Assembly: GCF_003054025.1 (NCBI RefSeq)
Contig: NZ_QBKG01000001.1
Coordinates: 310,001-374,000 of the forward strand
Source: Capnocytophaga leadbetteri
GTDB lineage: Bacteria; Bacteroidota; Bacteroidia; Flavobacteriales; Flavobacteriaceae
DNA length: 64,000 nt
Direction: 5' to 3'
The first letter of the stretch is position 1; the number at the start of each line of letters is the position of its first letter. Made by a program: the position numbers and the translations under genes. The notes beneath the pieces were generated by a model. It searched no databases, was not told the DNA's origin, and saw nothing but the letters and a program-made list of their open reading frames with translations. Positions 1 to 10,937 of the stretch are shown here, piece after piece.

Positions 1-3000
1 CTTTCGAGTTCGCAGTTTTCATATCCACTAACGGTAAAGATAGATTACCTTGATGATGGAGGAACAGGAACGCGTACATATGATTATCTTACCTCGATGC
101 CTTTTGAGACATCACAGAGGACAGTTACGTACACATTTCCGATAGAGAGACAGGTGTTAAACCCAGAGAGTCCTAATGCTAATGGTACAGGTTTATTTCA
201 GTTTGGAGATTTGCCAGCGGGTAATTATCGTATTACTTTTACTGATTTTTGTGGTAACACGGCTTATAAAGATATTAACTTTGATAAGCCAATGGTGTAT
301 GACAAAGAGGAGGTGAAAGTAGTGAGAGGTTGTACAAATACTTCTAAGATAACCTATAATATAGCGACTACACCTAAAGGGACTATACAATATGTAACTT
401 ACCGATTGTTTAGGAAAAATCCAGCAACGGGGGAATATGATATTTTAGTACAAAGGAGTACAGAATCTTCGTATACATTTAATAATTTGCCGGCAGGGGA
501 CTACTTATTTCAATCGGATGGTTACCATTATGAGCGTATGACGCGTTGGTACTTGAAGAATAATGGGGATATGACAGCTACGGATCTCTCACATCAGAAT
601 TTAGTAGTAAATGGGTATAGTATGATAGACTCACCTGATTTGCGAGATCTTGTCTACCCTAACCGTGATGGTATTGTAAGTAAGCATACGAGTAGAACTT
701 ATCTGACTATCAGTCCTACAGGTGAATTGGATTTAGAAGTAATGGGTAGTTCTTGTGGGGCTACGCCTAACTCGGGCTTCGTAGCTATTAATGTTAAAAA
801 TCCGGAGTATATAGTGTATCCGCTTCAGTTTACTCTTAAAACTACAGGTGGTGCAGTAGCGAAAACTTCGCCTGTTTTCCAAGAAGGGTCTAATATTTCA
901 AGCTATGTATTTAGGAATGTGCCTAATGGTCGTTATGTGGTAGAGATTTCGCACGCTTGCCGTGTGTATAACGAAGCTGCGAAGGTAGATACGGGTAATT
1001 ATACCGCTCCTCCTATTACTTATACTATAAATAGTACCAGCCCTTGTAACGGTGATGAGGTGAAACTTACTTTTGGAGGTTCTACTCAGTTATTTGATAT
1101 AGAGTGGTTTAGAATAGAAAAAGACAATAGCCGTACTTCGCTAGGCATCTCGCAAACCGTTACCGATACTGTAAAACGCAATACCACCTATATAGTAGAG
1201 TATAAACTAATAGACTCTTCTCTTTGTGTTACTAATAACTCAGGGGTGTCGTCTGTTACTGTAAACTTTGCAGCCGATAATGTGCCGCCAGTGATTACAG
1301 GTTGTCCTACAGGGACTATCACTGTCAATACACAAGCAGGTAAATGTTATGGTGTAGCTACTTGGGGTACCGTTACTGCTACTGATGACTGCCGTATAGA
1401 TACGTGGAGCCAGACACACCAAAGCGGAGATCATTTTGCTGTAGGCTTACACACTGTTACCTACGTGTTTGTAGATACGGCTGGTAATGCGGCTACTTGT
1501 ACCTTTAATGTAGAAGTGAAGTCGAAAGCTATTAATATGGAGATGAGTGATGACTTCGTAGATGGTACTAATGGTGTGATAAACCGTCAGTTAGCAAATA
1601 GCGAAAGCTTTAACTATCGCATTACTTATCAGAATAAAGGTCAAGAGAATGTCACCTCGGCTACTATGCAGATTACCCTACCGAGCCACCCAGCGCTTAT
1701 TGTGGGTACACCTGACTTTTCAGGGGCTGCTTGGAATATCTCTACTAAACCTACTGTTTTAGGACAAACTAGTACAACCCTTACCCTTTCGATACCTATA
1801 CAAACGCTTAATGCGGGAGGACAAAAGAATACTATTCTTATACCGATGACTCTCAACGGTGATTGCAATGAGATAGGTAAGCCTTGTATGAACTTGCTAC
1901 ACGCTTCTTATTCGTTTACTTATGAAGGAGGGCGCGCGGGTTGTATTATACCTGCACAAACTAGCACAGGCTCTAAAACTATTGAGATTTCTACTCAAGG
2001 TTGTAGCCGTGCTGAGCTACATTGTGTTGGGGCTACTACCTCTATAACAGCTGTGGCAGGCTTTGATGAGTATATATGGTACCAAGGCACGACCCGCTTA
2101 GCTAATCCGTTAAACCATAATTATATAGAGGCTACCGCCACAGGTACTTATCGCGTAGAGAAAATTCAACAGTGTAACGGTACTACCTATACTACTACAG
2201 AGATTATACAGTTAGTAGGTGAAGGAGAGATAGCAGACCCTATCAGGGCTAAGTTTAGCACTGGTGATGTGTGTGCTAGTGACCAAAGTATATGGATGAA
2301 CCACATCATCTTGTGTAATGAGCCTTCGCGTACTATCTCGCTTAACTACCGCGATACTAAGGTAGAGTGGCAACAGCTGAAAGCAGGTAACACGCATATC
2401 ACGCTGAACTGTCCTGATAAAGATGACAGCAAGTGGCAGACCGTAAGTACTAATAGTTCTTTCACTGTTAGCACTAGTGCTAGTTACCGTTTGCGTATTA
2501 GCAATGCTAACAATGATTGCTATAAAGATTTCTACTTTGATGTGTTTAACAACGCTCTTTCAGGGGAAATAGATTATTATAGAAATATATCGAGCTATGA
2601 AACTGGTCAGATACGTGTGAAGATGGCTACCTCGGGTATTGCCTATAAATATGTGTTGAAAGACTCGAATGGTAATATAGTACCTCAGAACGGTCAGCAA
2701 TTTATTACCTCGAACTCGCCAGTAAGAACCTTTACTATCAATGACCCTGATACCTATACTATAGAGGTGACTTCGCCAGCTTTGCCATCAAGTTGTAAGT
2801 TCACCATCAGTCAGAAGATTACGAAAGAAGTAACGCTTAAGCCTAAAGCTACGGCTAAAGCGTGGAAGGGTTGTAACCTACGTGTGATAAACTTCCAAGC
2901 TGAAGGAGGTCAAGGGCCTTATAGCTTTGCTATCTGGAGTATAGACGGTGTGGTACAGAATAATTATCAAAACTATTCTGATATACAACCATCGCACTAT

Positions 3001-6000
3001 ATTACTACTTCAGTGCCAAGTGGTAACACAGGTTTAGATGTTAATACCCCTATCACACAACCAGGTAGATATATATTTGTGGCTAAAGACGCACAAGATG
3101 CCTATGCACTTACTCCAGAGATAGATATATATCCGGAAAGTTTCTTAGGTTATTCTATCAAAACACGTAATATAGTGTGCGGTTCAGCAGCGAACTCTGG
3201 ACAAATATCTATTACTTATAATACTCAGCAGAATGTTCGTTCTAAATTGTACAAATACGATGATTTAGGCAATGAGACATATATAGATGAGAATACTACA
3301 GGTTATTTCTATAACCTAACAGCAGGTAGATATAATCTGAAGATAGAAATACAGCTTTCGAGCAGTGTAACTTGTCAGTATAACAATCCGAATATTGAAA
3401 TTAAGAATGAAGTAACTACCCTACGCGCTTATGCAGGGGTTGCTGAAGATATATCGTGCGATACCAACTCGCCTACTAAACAGTACAAGGTAATTGTTAA
3501 TAACGTGTCGGGTGGTACTGGTACAGGCTATGAGTATAGTGTTAATAATGTGAACTACAGCACTAATAATGTGCTAATGGTAGGCTCGACTGCCTCAGTG
3601 GTATATGTACGCGACAGCAATAAATGTACCCTTGAAATACCTATAAAGATAACACCTATAGTACCCGCTACCGTTACTAGCACTGCTGTAACTTATGACT
3701 GTGAAGGTAAAGGTACCTTCACTATTACGACTAATCCTACAGGTGGGGTATACCAATACCAGCTCACCAAATCGGATGGTACTATCAGCGAAACGCGTAC
3801 CTCTAATGTATTTACCTTATCACCAGGGGTTTATAGCGTATATGCTATTTATACACCTGCTAATGTGACAGGTACTACTCCTAATATCTTGTTTAAGGAA
3901 GACTTTGGCACAGGATTAGATACTTGTAATACTGATAATATCTTTATCGTATGTAACTCTAATGGTACTTTGTTAGAAAGCAATCAGTATATGATTACTC
4001 GTCAAGTGCCTGGTAAGCCTAATTGGGTAAGTCCGACGCCAACAGATGCCTCTGCGGTAACTGATGGTAGATACTTGGCTATCAATGGAGGCTCTACTAA
4101 TCGTACCAGTGATGAGGGGGTAGTGTACAGACGTGTTATCAAGGATGTGGTAGTAGGACAAGAGCTTAACGTAACAATGAATCTCTTTAACCTATTGCCA
4201 AGTAACTATATAGGTGAAAACAATCCTAACTTAGTGGTACGCCTCTATAACCCTGGTAACCGTACTATATACGAGGAAAAAGCTTTAGGCGAGCTACAGC
4301 GTACGGGCGCTTGGGTGAATAAGAAAATAACCTTTGCGGCTTCGCAAATCAATTATAACTCAGTAGAGTTTGAGCTTCGCAATATTGCCAACGCTAACTA
4401 CTTAGCTGTAGATGATATTACTCTATCGCAACCTACTAAGTTATGCTCAATACGCACCGAAGGGGTTTCTGTTAATGTTGAAGGAAACCGCCAATTTAGC
4501 GTGAGAGGTACTGCCTCTGATGAGAAATGTGGTACCGGTGATGGTTCTATGTATTTAGTGGTGAACAATGCTGGTGGCAACACTATAGAATACCAGCTAC
4601 AAGGCTCTACTACTTGGACAGCTGTTACCCTATCGGCTACTACAGCTACTCAAGGAGTTGCTACTATTACTAACCTATCGGCAGTCAATAATGGTGCGAT
4701 GTATTTCAGAAAAACTAATGACCCTGACTGTCAAACAGATATTACTTATACTATTAAGAAACCAGTACCGTTAACTGTTACAGCTACTATTGAGGCGCCA
4801 GTAACTTGTCTTAATACTTTTGCTTCTGTACATTTAACTGGAGACGGAGGGGCTAAGCCTTACCGCACTTTCCGTGCTATACCGTTACTTGGTGGTACTA
4901 CCGCTACTCAGCCAGCAGTCAATAATGAGGCTGACTTCAACCTAAGTGTGGGCAACTATCGTATAGAGGTAGAAGACGCTAACGGCTGTGTGGGCTCTGC
5001 TACCTTAGAGGTTGCTAATGCTAAGCCACTTAAGATAGAAGTAATTGATTTAGACCCTTGTTTCTCAGGAGGCTCTAACGGAAGTATACAAGTAAACGTA
5101 CTCAGCGGTAATGGTGAGTATCAGTTTAGTAAAGATGGTGGTGCTAATTACGAAAGCAGTTCTACTGCTAGCGGTACTACTATGATATATAACAATCTAA
5201 CCGCAGGCACCTATAATATATGGGTACGGGATGGCGGCTCGTGCGTTACTAGTACAACTTATACTATTGATAACCCGCTCAGAATGCAAACCGTTAAAAC
5301 TATAGCTTTAGGCTGTGCTGCCAATAGCGAGGCGGTGTTTAGCATTACCTATACAGGTGGTAAAGCCGGTACACGAGAGTTCTTGTGGAGCAATTCGCCT
5401 ACCACTAACTTTAGTGTGGCTATCCCTACGGGTATGAGCTTAGTTAAATCGGGCAACGAATACGTATTCAAAACTCGTGTAGAAGGCGATTACTACTTCA
5501 AAGTACGTTATCAAATGGATAACGGCGACTATTGCGAGGTAGTATCACCTAAACAAGAAGTGAAAAGAGAAATACCTCGCTTCGTTGTTACGCCTACTGT
5601 CGAGCCAGTAAACTGTGCAGGTGTTAATTCTGGTAAGATACGTATCAATAGCAGCGATATAGCAGGTGGTACACCACCATATACACTCTTGTTTAAAAAC
5701 GGACTTACTACTAACCAACTTTCTGTAATTTCTGATATTACAGGCTTAGCACCAGGTACTTATACTATTACTATAAAAGATAGTGCTAGTTGTGAGTCTG
5801 TGCCAGTAGGATTAACAGTTACTCAAGTGCCACCAATGGTAGCTACGGTTACCCATACTAGCTTGAAATGTACAGGTTCTAATACTGTACAGAAATCTAA
5901 GATTACCGCTTTGGTAAGCTCAGGAGGTACCGCTCCGTTTACCGTTACCGTGTTTAAGAACGGAGTTAGTGTAGAAGTACGTACAGGCGTGTTTACCGAT

Positions 6001-9000
6001 ACCAATGTAGAATTTGATAATATGGACATTGGTAAATACCGAGTGGTGATAGAAGATAGCAAGTCTTGTAAGTATACCCAAGAGTTTGATATCAACTCTG
6101 AAGCCAATGGTCTGGATGTACGCTCTACAGGTGTAGTAGGCTGTACAGGTAATAATGGCGAGGTAGCCGTATCGGTATACGATAAGTTAGGCTCAGGTAT
6201 AGGGGCAGAACAATATATAGCGGTATACCAAGAAAATATGTCGATGCCTATCAATCCGTACTTGCCAAGTCACACTTATACGAATACAGTAAATGGCAGC
6301 ATTGTTACTACTACTTGGTATAGAATGGGTGATGTAACTACTACTACCTTGTCTGATGGTGTTAGTATAGTACAAGCCGCTACTTATACCTTTACAGCAG
6401 GGCCTAATGGTATGGTGCCAGGTACTAAATATACCTTCGTAGTATACGATAAGTCTACTGGCTGCTCGTTTACCGAAGAAGCTAATATTAGTGTACCTAC
6501 TCAGTCTCCGCTAAAAACTTCAGTGAATGGCACCAAACCTACTACTTGCTACGATGCTAATGATGGTAAGGTATTCATTAACTTGAAAGATTGGCCGGGT
6601 ACAAGTGTTAATTATGCGGTGTACAAATACCCACCTACACACCCATTGCTTACAGAACCTACTGATGTAACAGGAAGTAATCATCCTGTATTTGGCAACC
6701 AACCACTTACAGGTACAGCCTCAATAGGCGAAGATATTACGATAGGCAATATACCTCCTGGTCGTTACTTTGTATTGTTTACCGATGGTTCAGGTTGTAC
6801 ACAAGGTACTGAAGAGTTTACTATAGGTAGGTCTACCTCTCAGCTTACGGCTTCAGTTACAGTAGCTAAAAAAGCTACCTGCCAACAACCTCAACCTATA
6901 GGTAAAGGTAAGATAGTAGTGGATGCACAAGGCGGTCAGGCTCCTTATGAGTATTATTATGAGCCTATTACCACTCCATTGGCAGCAGTACTTACAAGTA
7001 CAACCTTAGATAATGCCTTTATTATCAATCAACAGGGCACTTCACTCGATGTAGTTTCTGGCTACTATCGTGTGTATATCCGCGATAATTCTGGATGTTT
7101 AGTACATACTGTGGTAACAGTAGATATAGAACCTAGCCCAAGTATCGCATCAGTTGATGTACAAGATGCTTGTAGCGAAAATGTTGATTACCCTATCAAT
7201 ATAGTATTTGCTACTAAGGGTGTAGGGCAACACCAATACAAGGTAGATGGTATCAATAGTTGGCAAAACCTAACAATGCCTACAGCAGCTGCTGATATGC
7301 AAGTGAACTTGCCAATACGTTTAGCACCTAATGTAGCTTCGTATACTCTTTCTATCCGCGATGCTAATGGTTGCGAAACTAGTACTACCTTTAAGGTGAA
7401 CGAGATGATAAAATTCGAGGCTGAACATACCTCATTAGTACCTTGTGGGGCAGGGGTAGCAACCATTACAGTTAAGAATATTACCGGAGGTTCAGGTAAA
7501 TACCGTGTTAGTCTATACCGAATTACCTCTTCAGATCGTGCAGTGCCACTTATCACAGCCGATAATATAGGTAGTGCTACTACCTATGTGATAGACGGAG
7601 CGACTTATAATCTTACAGCAGGTAGCTACCGTATCAATGTGTACGACGATGCTCTCTTCGGTACAGCAGCCGAGTGTGCTAAGATATTACCATTCACAAT
7701 AGTGAAACCTGAAACACCTAAAATAGAGGTGATAGCTATCTCTACTCCAGCTTGTTATGGTGATGCGGCTACTATCAGAGTCAAAGTAACACCAGCAGCC
7801 GAAGGCCCTTATGTGTTTAGTTTTACTGATACTAATGGCTCGCCAGTAACTACCGCTTCTATAACGGCTAATCATAATTACGCTACTATCTCTGGCGTAC
7901 CTTCAGGACCTATTACCTTAGGAGGCAAGGGCTATATCATCTATGCCGAGTCAGTACATAGCTGTACCGTAAGTACAGTGGCTACTGCTACATCTCCTGA
8001 TGTAGTAAGCGTAACTGCAGGAGCTCTCACTAAGAAAGATTACGAGTGCGAGCGTGATGAGTACGGCTACTTAACAGGCGAATCAGCTTATCCAAAACTG
8101 ACATTCAATCTCGGTGCTGTAACAGGAGGTACTACTCCTTACACAAGAGTTGAATTCCGAGAGGTTGCTACTAACCGTTTGGTAAATCAGCAGACAGTAG
8201 AAGACAATGTTACCGACTATACATATACATTGCCTAACTACCTCACTGCCGATACCGATTATTACGTACAAGTATATGATAGCAATGGTTGCTCGGCTAC
8301 TAGTACGCGGGCTACTATCTCATCTACTCTAATAATGAGTGCCCTAACAGTTAGTCAAACTCAAGTGCTTACTTGTGCTAATGGTACAGAGCTTATCGAT
8401 ATAACCTTAAGCACAACTACCGTTTATAATAATGAGCTAATAACTTATACTATTACTAAGATAGGCGAACCAGCTGCTTTCTTTACCAGAACAGCTACGG
8501 CATTGACTCTTAGTGGAGTAGCTTCTATTACCGAGGCTGGTTATTATGTGGTAACAGCTAAGAACGAGTCTACAGGTTGCGAAATAAGCACCAACTATAC
8601 AGTGCTCGACCCTCGCACCTTACTGTTAGAAGCTAAAGATATTGAGCGCGTACAATGTAAAGGTGGCAATGGAAAAGTAACCTTTGAACTTACTGATAGC
8701 CGACTTTCTGACGGCGACCAAGTAGCTAATGGTTTCAGCTATGTCATTTACGATATGACTACCAACAGCGCTGTCTCTACAGGTACTACTAACGGTTCAC
8801 TTACCCCTGGAAAAGTAGCTAATATATCATTGCGAGCTGGCAAATACCGTGTAGAAGCTACCTCACTTATTACAGGCTGTTCGGCTAACACTACTTTCGA
8901 ATTGATAGAGGCTGAAAACCCAATTACAGTCTTCTCTCAAGAAACAGCAAGTGTTACTTGTTCAAATGACCGTGCCGAAATAATGGTAACCGTATCCGGA

Positions 9001-10635
9001 GGTTGGGCACCTTATACAGTCAATATCAGTGGTGGTTCTATCACCGGTCAAGATACTATCAATTTAGAAGGCGATAGCGTATTGTTTAAGAACTTAGCTT
9101 CTACAGGCACTCCAGGAGGGGTAGTTACCTATACTATCACTATCACCGATGCGTGGGGCTGTTCTACAGCTTCTGGTACTACCGAGGTAGCTGTATTGTT
9201 CCCTGACCCAATAACAGGTACAATCACCGTTACTCAGCATGCTACTTGCTTCGGAAGTTCAGACGGTATTATTGAGGCTATTACAAGCACTATACAGGGT
9301 GGTTCTGGCAGCTATTACTACTCTCTAATAGATACTAATTATAACACTCGTGGCCCTCAACGCAATAACGCTAAGTTTAGTAATCTATCACCAGGAATAT
9401 ACACTTTCGAAATAATGGATACTTGGGGTTGTGTGCTCCGCGAAGAGCAAATTGAAGTGATAGAGCCTAAACCTATCACCGTATCAGTAACTTCGGCAGA
9501 CCTTCAAGTATGCTATGGCGAAAGTACAGGCGGTATACATTTCTATGTAGAGGGTGGTCGTCCTCCTTACGAGGTTAAGATTATTGATAAGTTTACTAAT
9601 ATCATATATCACAACGAGTCTGGGGTTTATACCACTACCGAAGTAATAGCACCTAATCTATCTCCATTAGGAGCTAGCGGTCTCCCTGCAGGCGATTATC
9701 GCATAGAGATAACCGATGCCGGACAAGGAGCTGGTGTAGGTTGTACAATGTCGCCTACTTACGATTTCAAAGTAGTTTCTGCTCCTGATATGGAAGCCGA
9801 AGTAAAACAAGGCTACAATTGCGATAATAACGAGTTTACTACGTGGATAGAAGTCAGATTTAAAGATGAAGTCAACTTTAATGATATGACTTACTTGATT
9901 TACAACGGAGTTACTACTCCTACAGTACCACAGACATTCTCTCGTAATAACGGTTATAACATCGGTTATATCGACCAAACGCGTTTTGATAGAAGTATAG
10001 CTACCCAAACTATCCAGTTCTTCTATACTTCAGTACACTCGCTTACTGGTACGTATAAAACTTGTACCCATACCCTTTCAAGCCCGATAAGTATCGAAGA
10101 GATTTACCAAATCTCTAATATCGTCAAAACACCTACTACAGTAGTCAATACGCTACAAGTAGAGGCAGTAGGAGGTAAGAAACCGTATAAGTACGAGTTC
10201 AATGGTCAATTCTATGACGAAAACAACTTATACGAACTCAAACTTACTGACCCTGACTATACCGACCCTGTTAGCGGTAAGGTCTATAAGATAGTCAATG
10301 TAGTAGCTTACGACTCATCAGGCCTCAACGGATGTACCGTCTCTAAGACATTCTACGAAGAGTATTTTGATGTGTTCATCCCTAACTACTTCACTCCTAA
10401 TGGCGATGGTACTTACGATACTTGGTCACCGCGCAACATAGAGAAGTATCCGTTTATCAAAACGAGCATCTATGACCGCTACGGACGCCGTCTCAAAGTA
10501 CTACGCTATGGCGAAGAATGGGACGGTAAGTACGAAGGCAACCCAATGCCAGTCGGCGACTATTGGTACATAGTCGAACTCAGCGATGAAGACGACAACA
10601 GAACTTTCAAAGGAAACTTCACACTTTATCGTTAG
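1..10635 (+). CDS. Giant SprB-like cell-surface adhesin with type IX secretion domain (5' end missing)
   Basis: The reading frame is open from base 1, so the gene begins upstream; 3544 residues are visible. Residues about 426-507 form a HYR (hyalin repeat) domain, about 510-640 a DUF11-like beta domain, and about 1294-1477 a lectin or jelly-roll-like module that starts at FKEDFGTG and ends with AVDDITL. Most of the rest is a run of degenerate SprB-type repeats of roughly 80-100 residues, each ending in a pattern like AGxYxxxVxDxxGC. Residues about 3457-3544 match the gliding-motility-associated (type B) C-terminal sorting domain: FTPNGDG, then YDRYGRR, WDGKYEG and a final KGNFTLYR. The protein is therefore expected to cross the outer membrane by the type IX system and act at the surface in adhesion or gliding, as SprB does in Flavobacterium. 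Those roles are inferred; the domain order is seen. A terminator follows the stop codon. Confidence 0.9.
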   Translation, partial: LSSSQFSYPLTVKIDYLDDGGTGTRTYDYLTSMPFETSQRTVTYTFPIERQVLNPESPNANGTGLFQFGDLPAGNYRITFTDFCGNTAYKDINFDKPMVYDKEEVKVVRGCTNTSKITYNIATTPKGTIQYVTYRLFRKNPATGEYDILVQRSTESSYTFNNLPAGDYLFQSDGYHYERMTRWYLKNNGDMTATDLSHQNLVVNGYSMIDSPDLRDLVYPNRDGIVSKHTSRTYLTISPTGELDLEVMGSSCGATPNSGFVAINVKNPEYIVYPLQFTLKTTGGAVAKTSPVFQEGSNISSYVFRNVPNGRYVVEISHACRVYNEAAKVDTGNYTAPPITYTINSTSPCNGDEVKLTFGGSTQLFDIEWFRIEKDNSRTSLGISQTVTDTVKRNTTYIVEYKLIDSSLCVTNNSGVSSVTVNFAADNVPPVITGCPTGTITVNTQAGKCYGVATWGTVTATDDCRIDTWSQTHQSGDHFAVGLHTVTYVFVDTAGNAATCTFNVEVKSKAINMEMSDDFVDGTNGVINRQLANSESFNYRITYQNKGQENVTSATMQITLPSHPALIVGTPDFSGAAWNISTKPTVLGQTSTTLTLSIPIQTLNAGGQKNTILIPMTLNGDCNEIGKPCMNLLHASYSFTYEGGRAGCIIPAQTSTGSKTIEISTQGCSRAELHCVGATTSITAVAGFDEYIWYQGTTRLANPLNHNYIEATATGTYRVEKIQQCNGTTYTTTEIIQLVGEGEIADPIRAKFSTGDVCASDQSIWMNHIILCNEPSRTISLNYRDTKVEWQQLKAGNTHITLNCPDKDDSKWQTVSTNSSFTVSTSASYRLRISNANNDCYKDFYFDVFNNALSGEIDYYRNISSYETGQIRVKMATSGIAYKYVLKDSNGNIVPQNGQQFITSNSPVRTFTINDPDTYTIEVTSPALPSSCKFTISQKITKEVTLKPKATAKAWKGCNLRVINFQAEGGQGPYSFAIWSIDGVVQNNYQNYSDIQPSHYITTSVPSGNTGLDVNTPITQPGRYIFVAKDAQDAYALTPEIDIYPESFLGYSIKTRNIVCGSAANSGQISITYNTQQNVRSKLYKYDDLGNETYIDENTTGYFYNLTAGRYNLKIEIQLSSSVTCQYNNPNIEIKNEVTTLRAYAGVAEDISCDTNSPTKQYKVIVNNVSGGTGTGYEYSVNNVNYSTNNVLMVGSTASVVYVRDSNKCTLEIPIKITPIVPATVTSTAVTYDCEGKGTFTITTNPTGGVYQYQLTKSDGTISETRTSNVFTLSPGVYSVYAIYTPANVTGTTPNILFKEDFGTGLDTCNTDNIFIVCNSNGTLLESNQYMITRQVPGKPNWVSPTPTDASAVTDGRYLAINGGSTNRTSDEGVVYRRVIKDVVVGQELNVTMNLFNLLPSNYIGENNPNLVVRLYNPGNRTIYEEKALGELQRTGAWVNKKITFAASQINYNSVEFELRNIANANYLAVDDITLSQPTKLCSIRTEGVSVNVEGNRQFSVRGTASDEKCGTGDGSMYLVVNNAGGNTIEYQLQGSTTWTAVTLSATTATQGVATITNLSAVNNGAMYFRKTNDPDCQTDITYTIKKPVPLTVTATIEAPVTCLNTFASVHLTGDGGAKPYRTFRAIPLLGGTTATQPAVNNEADFNLSVGNYRIEVEDANGCVGSATLEVANAKPLKIEVIDLDPCFSGGSNGSIQVNVLSGNGEYQFSKDGGANYESSSTASGTTMIYNNLTAGTYNIWVRDGGSCVTSTTYTIDNPLRMQTVKTIALGCAANSEAVFSITYTGGKAGTREFLWSNSPTTNFSVAIPTGMSLVKSGNEYVFKTRVEGDYYFKVRYQMDNGDYCEVVSPKQEVKREIPRFVVTPTVEPVNCAGVNSGKIRINSSDIAGGTPPYTLLFKNGLTTNQLSVISDITGLAPGTYTITIKDSASCESVPVGLTVTQVPPMVATVTHTSLKCTGSNTVQKSKITALVSSGGTAPFTVTVFKNGVSVEVRTGVFTDTNVEFDNMDIGKYRVVIEDSKSCKYTQEFDINSEANGLDVRSTGVVGCTGNNGEVAVSVYDKLGSGIGAEQYIAVYQENMSMPINPYLPSHTYTNTVNGSIVTTTWYRMGDVTTTTLSDGVSIVQAATYTFTAGPNGMVPGTKYTFVVYDKSTGCSFTEEANISVPTQSPLKTSVNGTKPTTCYDANDGKVFINLKDWPGTSVNYAVYKYPPTHPLLTEPTDVTGSNHPVFGNQPLTGTASIGEDITIGNIPPGRYFVLFTDGSGCTQGTEEFTIGRSTSQLTASVTVAKKATCQQPQPIGKGKIVVDAQGGQAPYEYYYEPITTPLAAVLTSTTLDNAFIINQQGTSLDVVSGYYRVYIRDNSGCLVHTVVTVDIEPSPSIASVDVQDACSENVDYPINIVFATKGVGQHQYKVDGINSWQNLTMPTAAADMQVNLPIRLAPNVASYTLSIRDANGCETSTTFKVNEMIKFEAEHTSLVPCGAGVATITVKNITGGSGKYRVSLYRITSSDRAVPLITADNIGSATTYVIDGATYNLTAGSYRINVYDDALFGTAAECAKILPFTIVKPETPKIEVIAISTPACYGDAATIRVKVTPAAEGPYVFSFTDTNGSPVTTASITANHNYATISGVPSGPITLGGKGYIIYAESVHSCTVSTVATATSPDVVSVTAGALTKKDYECERDEYGYLTGESAYPKLTFNLGAVTGGTTPYTRVEFREVATNRLVNQQTVEDNVTDYTYTLPNYLTADTDYYVQVYDSNGCSATSTRATISSTLIMSALTVSQTQVLTCANGTELIDITLSTTTVYNNELITYTITKIGEPAAFFTRTATALTLSGVASITEAGYYVVTAKNESTGCEISTNYTVLDPRTLLLEAKDIERVQCKGGNGKVTFELTDSRLSDGDQVANGFSYVIYDMTTNSAVSTGTTNGSLTPGKVANISLRAGKYRVEATSLITGCSANTTFELIEAENPITVFSQETASVTCSNDRAEIMVTVSGGWAPYTVNISGGSITGQDTINLEGDSVLFKNLASTGTPGGVVTYTITITDAWGCSTASGTTEVAVLFPDPITGTITVTQHATCFGSSDGIIEAITSTIQGGSGSYYYSLIDTNYNTRGPQRNNAKFSNLSPGIYTFEIMDTWGCVLREEQIEVIEPKPITVSVTSADLQVCYGESTGGIHFYVEGGRPPYEVKIIDKFTNIIYHNESGVYTTTEVIAPNLSPLGASGLPAGDYRIEITDAGQGAGVGCTMSPTYDFKVVSAPDMEAEVKQGYNCDNNEFTTWIEVRFKDEVNFNDMTYLIYNGVTTPTVPQTFSRNNGYNIGYIDQTRFDRSIATQTIQFFYTSVHSLTGTYKTCTHTLSSPISIEEIYQISNIVKTPTTVVNTLQVEAVGGKKPYKYEFNGQFYDENNLYELKLTDPDYTDPVSGKVYKIVNVVAYDSSGLNGCTVSKTFYEEYFDVFIPNYFTPNGDGTYDTWSPRNIEKYPFIKTSIYDRYGRRLKVLRYGEEWDGKYEGNPMPVGDYWYIVELSDEDDNRTFKGNFTLYR

Positions 10636-10659
10636 AAAAATGATTTGATACTATAAAAA

Positions 10660-10687
10660 GGGCTACCCTCGCGGTAGTCCTTTTTTG
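10660..10687 (+). terminator. Terminator of the giant adhesin gene
   Basis: An 8-bp stem (GGGCTACC with GGTAGTCC, one G-T pair) around a CTCGC loop is followed by six T. It starts 24 bases after the adhesin stop codon. Confidence 0.85.
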
Positions 10688-10761
10688 TTTTACGCTGCAA
10701 AATTCTTCCTTTTTTGTGGGCTGTGCAAATACTTGTCTCATCGTGTTACAACCTTGTCAAA
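10688..10761. repeat. 74-bp dispersed intergenic repeat, copy 1
   Basis: This stretch aligns without gaps to 37357-37430 (56 of 74 bases by hand count). The best-conserved blocks are GCAAAATTC, GCAAATA and CGTGTTACAAC. The core is a near-palindrome with TTGT and ACAA arms around a central C. It lies between the adhesin terminator and a second hairpin. Function unknown. Confidence 0.7.
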
Positions 10762-10783
10762 TGAAGAGTATTAATAAAGAAAA

Positions 10784-10931
10784 AGAGGCACCTAATCCCT
10801 TAGGTAACCTCTTTTTGAATTTAATAATAAAAAAGAAAACTTAAAAATAAAAATTATGAAAAAAACTTTTTGTTTATGCTTTGGTTTTCACTTGGTTTCT
10901 TGGTTTATGAAAAAGTCGCTATCATTTTTTA
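10784..10931 (-). ncRNA. Candidate small RNA, about 150 nt
   Basis: On the minus strand a full Bacteroidota-type promoter (TTTG at 10968-10965, 19-bp spacer, TATCTTTG at 10945-10938) is followed about 150 bases later by a hairpin (AGAGG and ACCTAA arms, 10784-10811) with a T-run on the minus side. No convincing reading frame lies between. A 34-codon plus-strand frame at 10856-10960 overlaps it but has no promoter of its own. The family is not recognised. The hairpin could also serve as a second terminator for plus-strand transcription. Confidence 0.4.
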
Positions 10932-10937
10932 ACGATG

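Noticed and set aside
5823-6254. 143-codon minus-strand frame inside the giant adhesin gene
   Set aside because: It is antisense to well-conserved SprB-like repeats and arises from the biased codon use of the real gene.
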